Assembly: GCA_900102065.1 (NCBI GenBank)
Contig: FMVK01000007.1
Coordinates: 62,001 to 126,000, forward strand
Length of the DNA stretch: 64,000 nt
Direction of reading: 5' to 3'
Origin: Lachnospiraceae bacterium XPB1003
Lineage (GTDB): Bacteria > Bacillota > Clostridia > Lachnospirales > Lachnospiraceae
This document shows, piece after piece, positions 1 through 8,665 of the stretch; position 1 is the stretch's first letter; each line of letters begins with the position of its first letter. The translations under genes and the position numbers were made by a program. The notes under the pieces are model-generated. The model had not been told where the DNA came from. It did no database searches and saw only the letters and a list, made by a program, of their open reading frames with translations.

Positions 1-2
1 TT

Positions 3-719
3 GGCTCAGCGCTGGTATTTATTTCAGACAGGGAGATCAAAGGAGCCTTCAAACTTATTATGATTGGAATGGCTGGTGGTATTATGCTGGCGTGCTCTGT
101 ATGGACCCTGTTATATCCTGCTATCATTAAGGGAAAAGTTGTAACGGCAGCCCTGGGATTTATTCTTGGGATCGGATTCCAGTATCTGCTTGATAAGGCT
201 GTGCCTCATACTCATGTCTTTACAAAAGCCGAAGAAGGTCCGTCAAACAGCCTGAAATATCCGTTTAAAGTAATGCTTTCCGAGGTGATTCATCATATTC
301 CTGAGGGAATGGCTGTCGGAATCATGTTTGCAGGAGCATTTAACGGGGCCGAAGATGTGTCTCTGGCCGCAGCATTTGCTCTTACTATCGGTATTGCCGT
401 TCAGAACATCCCTGAGGGAATCTTCGTATCAAATCCTATCAGAACCGGCGGAGAGGAGAAGGGTAAGTCATTCCTTATGGGTGTGGTATCAGGCGTGGTT
501 GAACCTCTTCTCGGTATTGCAATGATGATTCTGGTGACGACATTCCCCGGAATTCAGATGTTTGTAATGGCTCTTACGGCAGGTGCCATTGCATTCCTGG
601 TATTGGAAGAAAATATCCCGGCAATGCACACCGGTGAACATTCGGATAAAGGGACTATATCATTCATGCTATTCTTCTGCCTGATGATGGTTATCACATT
701 TTCAACTATAGGATCGTAG
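3..719 (+). CDS. ZIP family divalent metal transporter (5' partial)
   Basis: The reading frame is open from the left edge, so the N-terminus lies outside the window. It is a polytopic membrane protein with the two ZIP signatures: HHIPEGMAVG (about 291-320) and QNIPEG (about 402-419), whose His and Glu residues form the metal site in transmembrane helices 4 and 5. ZIP proteins move zinc, iron or manganese into the cytoplasm. The last residues (ITFSTIGS) do not look like the usual ZIP C-terminus and run into a truncated GNAT frame, so the end may have been created by a deletion. Family assignment is firm; the substrate is not known. Confidence 0.9.
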   Translation, partial: GSALVFISDREIKGAFKLIMIGMAGGIMLACSVWTLLYPAIIKGKVVTAALGFILGIGFQYLLDKAVPHTHVFTKAEEGPSNSLKYPFKVMLSEVIHHIPEGMAVGIMFAGAFNGAEDVSLAAAFALTIGIAVQNIPEGIFVSNPIRTGGEEKGKSFLMGVVSGVVEPLLGIAMMILVTTFPGIQMFVMALTAGAIAFLVLEENIPAMHTGEHSDKGTISFMLFFCLMMVITFSTIGS

Positions 720-1051
720 AGGACGGCAGAAATGAAGGTGGTGTGATCATAAAGGTTGAAGGTGACAAGGGGGATCTTGACATTCTTTTTGTTACGCCCA
801 AAGGTCACAGCAAGGGAATCGGGTACGCCGCCTGGTGCGAGGTTGAGAAACTGCATCCCGAGGTAAAGGTATGGGAAACGGTTACTCCATATTTTGAGAA
901 GCGAAATATTCATTTTTACGTGAACAGATGTGGATTCCATATAGTGGAGTTTTATAACAGCCATCACCCGGACCCGAATGATTCCAAAACGGCAGAGCAG
1001 ATAGATGAGCAGTTCCCTGAGGGAATGTTTAGATTTGAGAAGAGACTTTAA
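692..1051 (+). pseudogene. GNAT acetyltransferase, 5'-truncated
   Basis: The frame encodes the C-terminal half of a GNAT fold, including the acetyl-CoA loop-like GHSKGIGYAAW and an ending of the type WETVTPYFEKRNIHFY..CGFHIVEF that I know from Clostridia acetyltransferases. Homology-like sequence (FNYRIVEDGRNEGG) extends upstream of the first usable start (GTG at 743) into the 3' end of the ZIP gene. The N-terminal beta strands are missing and no good ribosome binding site precedes 743. I read this as a deletion remnant. A short translated protein from 743 (102 residues) cannot be excluded. Confidence 0.6.
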
Positions 1052-1084
1052 CTTTCATTTTAATTTACAAAGAGGTATAGAGAT

Positions 1085-1660
1085 TTGCCGATACTCATAG
1101 ATTTATTTCTGACTTTCGCCAAGATCGGATTGTTCACCTTTGGCGGGGGATATGCGATGATCTCTCTTATAGAGAATGATTGCGTAGAAAAGAAAAGATG
1201 GATAACGCACGATGAAATGATGGATGTGACTGTTATTGCGGAATCAACTCCGGGCCCCATCGCCATCAATTGTGCCACTTATGTTGGATATAAAAAAGGG
1301 AGACTGCCTGGGGCAATAATAGCTACGCTTGGGATGGTTCTGCCTTCATTCATAATAATCTTCTTGATATCAAAGTTTTTTGACAGATTTCTTGAAATAG
1401 CATGGATCTCAAATGCATTCCGTGGGATCAAGATAGCGGTTGGTATACTGATAGTGGACGCAGCTGTAAAAATGCTGATTAAAATGAAGAAAAAACCTAT
1501 GCCAATAATTATAGTAGTTTGTTCAGCGGTAGCTATGATACTTATCAGTATTTTTTCAGTAAACATTTCATCCATTGTGCTTATGCTCATCGCAGCCTTC
1601 ATCGGGATAGTCGTGTTCATTATAGGATCACATACTAAGAAGGGGGAGAAAAGGCAATGA
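1085..1660 (+). CDS. Chromate transporter family protein, first half-size subunit
   Basis: A 191-residue membrane protein of the CHR family (short-chain type). It has the N-terminal FGGGYAMI motif near residue 20 and the ESTPGPIAIN motif near residue 55, both typical of CHR domains, followed by several hydrophobic helices. Half-size CHR proteins usually occur as adjacent pairs that work together, and the next gene is its partner, overlapping by 4 bases (ATGA). The start is a TTG preceded by AGAGG at a suitable distance. Family members export chromate or related oxyanions; the physiological substrate here is unknown. Confidence 0.85.
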   Translation: MPILIDLFLTFAKIGLFTFGGGYAMISLIENDCVEKKRWITHDEMMDVTVIAESTPGPIAINCATYVGYKKGRLPGAIIATLGMVLPSFIIIFLISKFFDRFLEIAWISNAFRGIKIAVGILIVDAAVKMLIKMKKKPMPIIIVVCSAVAMILISIFSVNISSIVLMLIAAFIGIVVFIIGSHTKKGEKRQ

Positions 1661-2217
1661 TATATCTTGATTTGTTGATTGGATTCCTCGAAGTAGGTTT
1701 CTTCTCCTTTGGCGGTGCATATGCAGCCATCCCATTGATAAGGGAAGTTGTACTGGCTCATGGCTGGATGGATGAAGAAATGGTTGCCTATATGATCGCG
1801 ATAAGTGAAAGCACACCCGGACCGATCATGGTGAATATGGCAACATATGTGGGAAGCGTAAAGGGAGGAATTCCGGGTGCGATTATAGCCACGACAGCGG
1901 TAGTTTTTCCTGCATTTCTTATAATCCTGCTGATCATGGTTCTGCTAAAAAAAGCTTTGCATAATAAGTATGTGAAAGCAGCGATTGGAGGCTTGAAGCC
2001 GTGTATTATCGGTATAATTCTGTCGACAGGCATTATGATGATGATCAGGAATTGCTATATCTTTTTAAAAGCAAAACCGGATGTACTAACCATTGGACTT
2101 ACCTGTTTTCTGGCAGCGGTGTATTTTGGGTCAAGAAAAATGGTTAAAAAGGGAATATCACCGATAATACTTATCTGTGTATCTGCGCTTGTCGGAGTTG
2201 TGGCTTATGGAATCTGA
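1657..2217 (+). CDS. Chromate transporter family protein, second half-size subunit
   Basis: A 186-residue CHR-family membrane protein with the motifs FGGAYAAIPLI (near residue 18) and ESTPGPIMVN (near residue 50). It starts inside the stop codon of the preceding CHR gene (ATGA overlap), with AAGGGGGAGA just upstream, so the two are translationally coupled and probably form a heterodimeric transporter. The pair is not accompanied by a chromate-responsive regulator. Confidence 0.85.
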   Translation: MIYLDLLIGFLEVGFFSFGGAYAAIPLIREVVLAHGWMDEEMVAYMIAISESTPGPIMVNMATYVGSVKGGIPGAIIATTAVVFPAFLIILLIMVLLKKALHNKYVKAAIGGLKPCIIGIILSTGIMMMIRNCYIFLKAKPDVLTIGLTCFLAAVYFGSRKMVKKGISPIILICVSALVGVVAYGI

Positions 2218-2337
2218 AAGCATAATATTAAATTATCTGGATACTTGACTAAGAGAGAAGGCATTTTCTCTTGAAGCTAGAATAAATAACTCTTCCAAAT
2301 AGCGTGTCTATAATAATAATCCAAGAGGAAGACACAT

Positions 2338-2508
2338 ATGGCAAAATGGGGTTGGGCACTTCGTTTTCCGGATTCAAGCGAAGCAGCAGAACAGGCGGAT
2401 AGCGATTGTTATTTGGGATGCGGTATGATGAATGTGTATAAACCGGATGAACATCCTGAGCGTCCTGAAGATCTGGAAGATGCTGAAATAGATGTGTTCC
2501 AAGTTTAA
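2338..2508 (+). CDS. Small hypothetical protein, 56 aa
   Basis: A 56-codon frame beginning MAKWGWALRFPDSSEAAEQA, preceded by a strong ribosome binding site (AAGAGGAAG, 8 bases upstream) and by a TATAAT hexamer at 2309-2314. The protein is acidic (several D/E in the second half), has two Cys in a CYLGCG motif and no membrane segment. I do not recognise the family. The good ribosome binding site and the isolated promoter argue that it is expressed. Confidence 0.55.
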   Translation: MAKWGWALRFPDSSEAAEQADSDCYLGCGMMNVYKPDEHPERPEDLEDAEIDVFQV

Positions 2509-2811
2509 ATCTTAATGATGAAAAAGGGCATTGCATATTTGAGTAATATAATTCAATTTTATAATGTTATTATTTTAATGATACGCAGGCTTGGATTAAT
2601 TGTGACAGGCAGTTTACCGAGGATTATGCGATAAATGTAATACTATGCGCCTAGGGCTATTAAGAGTTGGAAAAGGCTAGGTCGCAGTTTTATGAGGGAA
2701 TCAACATATTATTTAACTGAAGGGATAGCTGGTGATTAAGCTGCTATGACTAACGGGAATCATATTATAACGATAATGTTGCACGGAGATGTGATTTGAA
2801 AGGCGGTATAA
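2509..2811 (+). other. Gene-free stretch
   Basis: About 300 bases, AT-rich, with only broken reading frames. A short frame ending YYLTEGIAGD near 2754 may be the remnant of a decayed gene, but I cannot assign it. No clear promoter or RNA structure was seen. Confidence 0.4.
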
Positions 2812-3246
2812 ATGGGTATAGTCGACATATCCAGTCATAAATCCGTTTGGAGAGGCCTGGAATATTATAAACAGAATAAAGTTGTTTCTTACAAGGAAAA
2901 CAAAGATGGGACTTATGAAGGTATAGTCGAGGGGAGTGGTAATGAGAATTATCGCGTTCATTTAGATATGGCTCATCCTCGTAAATCAACATGTAATTGT
3001 CCTATGGCAGATGGCAGGATGGTCATATGTAAACATATTGTTGCGGTGTCTTTTTGTGTAGATGAATCGGAAGCAGAACGGTTTAAAAATGAGAAAACAA
3101 GGTATTCTTCTGAAGAAGATGAAAGGCGTTCGAAGAAATATGATAAGTATATCCGATATGCGAGATCATTACCGAAATCAGCATTATGCGAGGCTTATGC
3201 TGAGATTATGGTTGAACTTGATGAGTTAAAGTTAAAGAGTAAATGA
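2812..3246 (+). CDS. SWIM zinc finger domain protein
   Basis: A 144-residue protein. Residues about 58-80 hold the SWIM pattern C-x-C-xn-C-x-H (CNCPMADGRMVICKH), predicted to bind zinc and to mediate nucleic-acid or protein contacts. The N-terminal part resembles the usual leader of SWIM proteins (RGLEYYKQNKV). The C-terminal third is highly charged and helical. Larger SWIM proteins are often linked to SNF2 helicases; none is adjacent here. The start ATG follows AAAGGCGG. The exact role is unknown. Confidence 0.8.
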   Translation: MGIVDISSHKSVWRGLEYYKQNKVVSYKENKDGTYEGIVEGSGNENYRVHLDMAHPRKSTCNCPMADGRMVICKHIVAVSFCVDESEAERFKNEKTRYSSEEDERRSKKYDKYIRYARSLPKSALCEAYAEIMVELDELKLKSK

Positions 3247-3265
3247 GAACTGTTTTTTGTTGTTT

Positions 3266-3299
3266 ACTCCCCCACCATGCAATAGCAGAGTGGTGGAGT
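3266..3299. terminator. Hairpin between convergent genes
   Basis: ACTCC(cc)CACCA pairs with TGGTGGAGT across a 13-base loop, between the convergent SWIM and Rpn genes. There is no clean T run on either side, so it is a weak terminator candidate. Confidence 0.3.
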
Positions 3300-3363
3300 T
3301 ATCAGGCATTAGGGTACTTTTCATTCTTCTTGTATATACCCAATATTTGAGCTTATCCGGGCG

Positions 3364-4236
3364 CTAAATAATCCCAAACTTCTCCTTATACTTTGCCAGT
3401 TCAGCTTCGGCAGCATCAGCGCGACGACGTTCAGCTTCTGTGTTGGCGCGTTCTTCTTCACGGCCCTCTTCACGGCCTTCTTTACGACCTTCCTCTTTCA
3501 GTTCGCGTTCCAGTTCCCAGCTCTTCATATATCTGATCCCCACGTCTTTCTTATGTTTGGTGGCCTTTACGATCTCATCAAGGCGCCTTGTTGTTTCGTC
3601 TTTCACATTTTCCTCAGTACTTCTTCTCATATATTGTAATAGATTTTTCAGCTTTATGTCACTATCATCCGCATTCCGAGGGAGTTTTCCGTCCGTATAG
3701 AGATAGATTCTTCTGACCCCGTCATCATACGGAACATCAGGATGTGTCTTTAACATACTTTTAGCTTCATAATACATATCTCCCTGATCAAAGGGATCGT
3801 ATGAAAGAATAAAGATTATCACTACCTCCGGGAGTTTCTCATACGCCACTCCGGTATTTACGATCTGAACATCTATAAGGTCCGAATAATAACGACATCT
3901 TTTGGTAAGAAACTTCTTTTTGGATTTTCTGTTATCCGGCTCCAGGTCATGAACCATTATATCCGGGCCGGCACTACTGTCGCCTGTTTTTTCAGTTATA
4001 TAAGCATCCAATCGTATTCCCTGAGCTTCCTGTGATATGCCGGGTATCATTTTCTGCGGAGTGTAATTCACTTCGCCGATACTCCGCTTAAGTACTCTCT
4101 CCAGTATTATCCTGCAGACTTCCTCACCTGTATCCTCGTCAAACAACATTTCGTTGAAGAGGAAGTCATCGATGACATTCATCTCCTCCAGGGGAGTGAT
4201 CTGCCTTTTTACTGCAGTTATTTTTGTTTCATTCAT
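3364..4236 (-). CDS. Rpn family recombination-promoting nuclease / PD-(D/E)XK transposase-like protein
   Basis: A 290-residue protein of the Rpn/PDDEXK_2 type common in gut Firmicutes. The N-terminal module begins with DDFLFNEML and leads to the nuclease core around IRLDAYITEK (residues about 73-85) and the Tyr/Asp-rich segment RCRYYSDLID. The C-terminus (about 245-290) is a charged coiled coil of KEEGRKEGREEG-type repeats, a known variable region of this family. The start ATG has AAAGGAGA upstream. Proteins of this family promote RecA-independent recombination; they are not strictly transposases. It stands alone. Confidence 0.8.
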   Translation of the reverse strand: MNETKITAVKRQITPLEEMNVIDDFLFNEMLFDEDTGEEVCRIILERVLKRSIGEVNYTPQKMIPGISQEAQGIRLDAYITEKTGDSSAGPDIMVHDLEPDNRKSKKKFLTKRCRYYSDLIDVQIVNTGVAYEKLPEVVIIFILSYDPFDQGDMYYEAKSMLKTHPDVPYDDGVRRIYLYTDGKLPRNADDSDIKLKNLLQYMRRSTEENVKDETTRRLDEIVKATKHKKDVGIRYMKSWELERELKEEGRKEGREEGREEERANTEAERRRADAAEAELAKYKEKFGII

Positions 4237-4650
4237 TCCGTATGTCTCCTTTCAGGAACAGTATGCAGGAGACGAAAATAATAGCATCTCTCATTTCCTG
4301 CCATAAAAAAATAAAATTGGATTTAAAGCAGGAATTTCGAAATGTAAGAAATTACATGATAATTGACGCGCGTTTGCGCTGAAGAAATATTCTGCTTTGC
4401 GATCATCCTACCACGCGAAGGATCTGTTTGCAACAGTCTTTTATAGATCGGATGCATTATCGGACGCTTTGGAAATATCCGTTTTGCAAGTATAATAATT
4501 CATGAATTAACAACGTTTTGCGATGTTGCGCAGGTTTGGAAATACATACATGGTAAAGATTGGCATAAAAAAACATGATCTCTTATGAAAGGCAGAACGA
4601 TAAGGATCCGGCAAAGTTTTTCGCGAACAGATCAATGTGGGATATAAAAA
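4237..4650. other. Intergenic region between rpn-like gene and recD2
   Basis: 414 bases without a coding frame. It contains a small perfect inverted repeat (ATGTAA-gaaa-TTACAT near 4339) and several TATAAT-like hexamers (for example near 4489). I see no recognisable RNA or operator. It presumably holds the divergent promoters of the two flanking genes. Confidence 0.4.
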
Positions 4651-6894
4651 GTGATTAAGATACGTTGTGTTGTAGAAAGGATCACATATCAGAACCCTGA
4701 GAACGGTTACTCTGTTTTAAAATGCAGAGTGAAGGATTACAGCGATCTCGTGACCGTTGTAGGGAATCTTTTGGATGCGAATGTCGGAGCGGTTCTTATA
4801 GTGGAGGGAAACTGGAAAGTAGATCCAAAGTATGGCAGACAGTTTGCGGCTGAGAACTGGCAGGAAACACTTCCTGCGACAGTATACGGAATGGAGAAAT
4901 ACCTTGGCTCCGGACTCATCCGGGGTGTGGGACCGAAGTTCGCTAAGAAGATAGTGCAGAGATTTGGCACGGATACCTTTACTGTTATCGAAGATAACGT
5001 GGAGCTGCTGGTGGAGATCGACGGGATAGGCAGCAAGCGTATCGCCATGATCGCAGAGTCATGGCAGAAGCAGAAGGAAGTGAAGAATATCATGCTCTTT
5101 CTGCAGGAGCATCAGGTATCAACTTCTTTTGCTGCGAAAATATACAGGCAGTATGGGAACAAGAGTATCCCGGTTATGAAGGAAAATCCTTACCGGCTGG
5201 CAGATGATATATGGGGTATAGGATTCAAGACGGCAGACGGGATCGCAGAGAAACTGGGATTCGAAAAGGAGTCTTACGTACGTTTACGAAGTGGTCTGAT
5301 GTATACGCTGTCCGAACTGTCTGATGAAGGGAATGTTTACGCGGACAAGCGTCAGCTGATCGATAAAGCGGTTAAGCTGCTGGAAGCAAGTGAAGGCACT
5401 GTGGCCGCTACTATGGACGACATGCTGAGGAAGAAAGAACTGATACCGGAACGGGAGCTTGTTAAATATAATGACGAAGGAGTGCCCGTGGATCCTGTTT
5501 ATCTGCCGCCTTTTTATTTTGCAGAGATAGGAGTGGCGTCCAAATTAAGGAAACTGGCCGCAGCTCCCGCCACCGACCGGCTGTATACCGGACTGTTGAA
5601 AGCGAGGCAGGAGAGAGGCGATGACAGCCTGTCTGTGGATATCTCCGCTGTGGAAAAAAAGACCGGTATGGTATATGACGAGATCCAGGCTGATGCCATC
5701 AGACGTTCGGCGATGGCAAAGGTGATGGTGCTCACCGGAGGCCCCGGCACCGGTAAGACTACCACTGTCCACGGCATCATTTCAGTATATAAATCCTTTG
5801 GCCTGAGGATCCTCTGCGCAGCACCTACGGGAAGGGCGGCCAAACGTATGACGGAAGCTGCGGGACTGGAAGCCGTGACCATTCACCGTCTTTTGGAATG
5901 CAAGCCTCCGGAGGGGTATGGTAAAAATGAGGAAGATCCCCTGGAAGGTGATGTTCTGATCGTAGATGAATGTTCCATGATCGATATCATACTGATGAAT
6001 TCGCTTTTAAAAGCTATACCGCCTTCCATGCGTTTAATACTGGTAGGCGATATCGATCAGCTGCCGTCGGTTGGCGCCGGGAATGTACTTCGTGATGTGA
6101 TAGATTCAGGTGCCTTTCAGGTGGTGCGGCTGACCAGGATATTCAGACAGGCGCAGACCAGTCGTATCATCATGAATGCGCATCGGATCAATGAAGGCAA
6201 GCTGCCGGAGATCAACAACGGAAAAGGCTCTGATTTCTTCTTTATAGAAAAGGAAGATCCGGAAGAGGTGGTATCCCGCATTGTTAAACTCGTTAAAACT
6301 GATCTGCCGGGATACTACGGGATCGATCCGTCGCAGATCCAGGTACTTACTCCGATGCAGCGTGGCGTGGTGGGTGCCACGAATCTTAATATGGCATTGC
6401 AGGAAGCCTTGAATCCGGCAGAATGTGAAGTGTTTATACGCGGAAGAGGAAAGGTATTGATGCCAAAGGAGTGCCTGCGTCGAAGCGGATTTGCTTTCCG
6501 TGAAGGTGATAAGGTGATGCAGATCAGGAATAACTATGACAAGGAAGTATATAATGGTGATATCGGTATCATAGACGCTGTGTCTGAGACGGACAGGACA
6601 CTGCGGGTTACTTTTGATGGCAGGAGTATAGAATATGACGTAACGGAGCTGGACGAACTCGTACATGCATATGCTACTACTATCCACAAGTCTCAGGGCA
6701 GTGAATATCCGATAGTTGTTATGCCGGTATTGATGAATCATTATGTCATGCTGCAGCGCAACCTGATATATACAGGTATCACCCGTGCGAAGAAGGTAAT
6801 GGTGATGATCGGAACGAGGAAGGCATTAGCCTGTGCAATTAACAATGTGACCGTGACGAAACGTAATACCATGTTAAAGGAAAGGCTTACATGA
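4651..6894 (+). CDS. recD2: ATP-dependent DNA helicase RecD2 (SF1B)
   Basis: A 747-residue protein. The N-terminal OB-like and helix-hairpin-helix region (GLIRGVGPKFAKKIV, then DGIGSKRI) is typical of RecD2/TraA helicases that lack RecBC. The motor has Walker A GGPGTGKTTT (about residues 363-372), Walker B VDECSM and the C-terminal motif VI region YTGITRAKK. RecD2 unwinds DNA 5' to 3' and acts in recombination and mismatch repair. The start is GTG at 4651 with no strong ribosome binding site, so an alternative nearby start is possible. It is monocistronic. Confidence 0.92.
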   Translation: MIKIRCVVERITYQNPENGYSVLKCRVKDYSDLVTVVGNLLDANVGAVLIVEGNWKVDPKYGRQFAAENWQETLPATVYGMEKYLGSGLIRGVGPKFAKKIVQRFGTDTFTVIEDNVELLVEIDGIGSKRIAMIAESWQKQKEVKNIMLFLQEHQVSTSFAAKIYRQYGNKSIPVMKENPYRLADDIWGIGFKTADGIAEKLGFEKESYVRLRSGLMYTLSELSDEGNVYADKRQLIDKAVKLLEASEGTVAATMDDMLRKKELIPERELVKYNDEGVPVDPVYLPPFYFAEIGVASKLRKLAAAPATDRLYTGLLKARQERGDDSLSVDISAVEKKTGMVYDEIQADAIRRSAMAKVMVLTGGPGTGKTTTVHGIISVYKSFGLRILCAAPTGRAAKRMTEAAGLEAVTIHRLLECKPPEGYGKNEEDPLEGDVLIVDECSMIDIILMNSLLKAIPPSMRLILVGDIDQLPSVGAGNVLRDVIDSGAFQVVRLTRIFRQAQTSRIIMNAHRINEGKLPEINNGKGSDFFFIEKEDPEEVVSRIVKLVKTDLPGYYGIDPSQIQVLTPMQRGVVGATNLNMALQEALNPAECEVFIRGRGKVLMPKECLRRSGFAFREGDKVMQIRNNYDKEVYNGDIGIIDAVSETDRTLRVTFDGRSIEYDVTELDELVHAYATTIHKSQGSEYPIVVMPVLMNHYVMLQRNLIYTGITRAKKVMVMIGTRKALACAINNVTVTKRNTMLKERLT

Positions 6895-6910
6895 CAGAAT
6901 GTCAAAGGGT

Positions 6911-6937
6911 GTCAAAGGGGACGGTTCTCATTGACTC
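6911..6937. repeat. REP-like palindromic repeat, copy 1
   Basis: Imperfect palindrome GTCAAAGGGGACGG-TTCTCATTGACTC just after recD2. The ends GTCAA and TTGAC pair, and the core GGGGACGGTTCTC is shared with five other copies at 7499, 7830, 10324, 11219 and 11260. Confidence 0.75.
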
Positions 6938-6988
6938 TAGATGCCTGGTTGTTGTTTTCCCGGAATAATAAAATAAGGATATGGAAAA

Positions 6989-7423
6989 ATGATTAGATAT
7001 GATGACAATATTTCGCCTGAAGAATACTTAGAATTACGCAAAATGGTCGGATGGAGACTGTTTCCGCTCGAGGAGGCAAAGAATTGTGTTGAGAATGCAT
7101 ATATGGTTCTTTGTGCCAGGGATGATGAAAGAGCTATAGGTGTTGTAAGATTATCCTGGGACGGCGGATATGTGGCTTTTCTGTCAGACGTAATCGTTAT
7201 TCCGAAATATCAGGGACAGGGAATAGGGAAAAAACTGGTTGAAGCCGTCATTAAAAGGATTAAGGACGATATGAAGCCGGGCTATATGGTGAATCTAAAT
7301 CTTAATTCCGCTAAGGGTAAGGAACCCTTCTACGCAAAACTCGGTTTCGTGGAGCGCCCGAATGAGGATGCGGGTGCCGGAATGAACCAGTGGCTGATAT
7401 TGGAAGATAAAATAGGAACCTAA
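6989..7423 (+). CDS. GNAT family N-acetyltransferase
   Basis: A 144-residue single-domain GNAT protein. The acetyl-CoA pyrophosphate loop is YQGQGIGKKLV (about residues 74-84) and the C-terminal strand has EPFYAKLGFVERP. It would transfer acetyl groups from acetyl-CoA to an amine of unknown identity. The start ATG follows AATAAGGATATGG. It lies between two REP-like repeats and ends at a shared terminator/promoter element. Confidence 0.85.
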   Translation: MIRYDDNISPEEYLELRKMVGWRLFPLEEAKNCVENAYMVLCARDDERAIGVVRLSWDGGYVAFLSDVIVIPKYQGQGIGKKLVEAVIKRIKDDMKPGYMVNLNLNSAKGKEPFYAKLGFVERPNEDAGAGMNQWLILEDKIGT

Positions 7424-7425
7424 TT

Positions 7426-7490
7426 AAGTAAGTGTAAAACAGGCTCAAATATGTGTATTGGGGCCTGTGCTTTAATCTAAATTGTATAGT
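7426..7490 (+). promoter_or_regulatory. 21-bp direct-repeat promoter element, copy T1
   Basis: Boxes AAGTAAGTGTA (7426) and AAATATGTGTA (7447) are 21 bp apart, and TATAGT (7485-7490) lies 38 bp after the second box start. ACAGGCTC (7439-7446) pairs with GGGGCCTGT (7460-7468) as a terminator-like hairpin for the upstream GNAT gene. The element precedes the small membrane protein gene at 7579. It is one of eight copies; see findings. Confidence 0.65.
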
Positions 7491-7498
7491 TGATACCA

Positions 7499-7525
7499 GT
7501 CAACGGGAACCGTCCCCATTGACTC
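7499..7525. repeat. REP-like palindromic repeat, copy 2
   Basis: GTCAACGGGAACCG-TCCCCATTGACTC, the reverse orientation of copy 1, located between the T1 promoter element and the gene at 7579, so it would be part of that gene's 5' untranslated region. Confidence 0.75.
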
Positions 7526-7578
7526 CCTAGGTTCCGGATGGCCGGGAATGCCGGGTATAATGAAAGGAGTAGCGAATA

Positions 7579-7818
7579 ATGGACGCAGGTATGATGGTTT
7601 TGGAAGGAATAGTTGTTTTCATTGTGGTTGGTGGTTTTCTCGTTTCTATCGCCCCTGCGATCATCCTGGACATCATATGGATCATAAGAGTAAAGCTCGG
7701 AAAGAGTCCAAAATTTGGTCCGCTGGGAATAATATCTATTATCGTTTCCGCTTTGACTCTCATGGGATTGCCGTATGAGTTCATCTTATTAATAGAATTG
7801 GTCAACTTTGTACGATAG
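7579..7818 (+). CDS. Small two-helix membrane protein, 79 aa
   Basis: The ATG has AAAGGAG 11 bases upstream. The protein has two hydrophobic segments (about residues 8-36 and 47-72) joined by a basic loop (IIRVKLGKSPKFG). I do not recognise a family. Its promoter appears to be the T1 direct-repeat element at 7426-7490, which would place it in the same putative regulon as several other small genes of this window. Confidence 0.7.
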   Translation: MDAGMMVLEGIVVFIVVGGFLVSIAPAIILDIIWIIRVKLGKSPKFGPLGIISIIVSALTLMGLPYEFILLIELVNFVR

Positions 7819-7856
7819 TCAATGGGATAGTCAATGGGGACGGTTCTCATTGACTC
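7818..7856. repeat. REP-like palindromic repeat, copy 3 (with partial duplication)
   Basis: A full copy (7830-7856, GTCAATGGGGACGG-TTCTCATTGACTC) is preceded by a partial duplicate, GTCAATGGGATA (7818-7829). It sits between the ends of two convergent genes. Confidence 0.75.
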
Positions 7857-7858
7857 CA

Positions 7859-8662
7859 TTAAGCCCCGGCGCTGTTATAGTGCTTAAGACCGGTTTTCCA
7901 GAATAAAAAAGCAGCAGTTCCCGCAATAAGTGCCACAAGAGGTGACAGGTAAGCGTATCCGGGGTGCGACAGATTTTTCCCGAGAAGGTGTCCCACAGGG
8001 TAATAGCCTGTGAAAGCGTATGGTATGACAAAGGTAAGCAGGAATCCGATGCCTTTACCGTAAATAGTGATCGGATAATCCGTATAGTTTTTTAATCCAT
8101 AATTGTTATTGGTGAGGAGCGATACTATCTCCTCACTTTTTATTGTCCAAAAGCTGATAGTGCCGGTAAAAATTGTGATCGCCGAGAATATCACAAATGA
8201 GGAAACCATGTTTACGGCATAAAACGCAACAGTACTTACAGTCCACTCTATGGACAGCGACAGCATACTGTAGATCCAGAAAAATACTGACAAAACAAGA
8301 CGGGGGATAAAAGTATACTGGAACTGCTGCAGGACCATATACAGCAAAGGTCCGATCGGCCTGGTGAGATACAGGTCAAATTTACCGCTGCGGATGAGCT
8401 GCCCCATATCCTTCATGGGACTCCAGAAAAAGAAACAGCTCAGGCTGTAGGCAAGCCAGCTGGTAGTGAACATGAAAAGAACTTCATTCTGCGTCCATCC
8501 TGCAATGTTCCCGAAATTGTGGAATATGACCATGAATCCCGCGAAGTAAACACCAATTTGAATCGTATTGGCAATGAGTTCAAATACAAGAGAAAAGTGG
8601 TAGGCCAGTTTTCCTTTCATATATATGATCACGAAGTGTCTGTACATCTTTAGCAGATACAT
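7859..8662 (-). CDS. ABC-2 family transporter permease (COG3694 type)
   Basis: A 267-residue membrane protein with six hydrophobic segments, typical of the ABC-2 permeases that form a three-gene exporter with COG4587 and COG4586 partners. It contains the usual SGKFDLYLTRPIGPL segment around residue 90. It follows the second permease by 3 bases in an ATPase-permease-permease operon on the minus strand. The complex would export a lipid, drug or polysaccharide-like substrate; the substrate is unknown. A REP-like repeat lies just past the stop codon. Confidence 0.85.
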   Translation of the reverse strand: MYLLKMYRHFVIIYMKGKLAYHFSLVFELIANTIQIGVYFAGFMVIFHNFGNIAGWTQNEVLFMFTTSWLAYSLSCFFFWSPMKDMGQLIRSGKFDLYLTRPIGPLLYMVLQQFQYTFIPRLVLSVFFWIYSMLSLSIEWTVSTVAFYAVNMVSSFVIFSAITIFTGTISFWTIKSEEIVSLLTNNNYGLKNYTDYPITIYGKGIGFLLTFVIPYAFTGYYPVGHLLGKNLSHPGYAYLSPLVALIAGTAAFLFWKTGLKHYNSAGA

Positions 8663-8665
8663 AAG

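Noticed and set aside
6106-6741. Long minus-strand frame inside recD2
   Set aside because: Shadow of the helicase frame; its translated sequence is rich in His/Ile/Tyr and has no recognisable motif.
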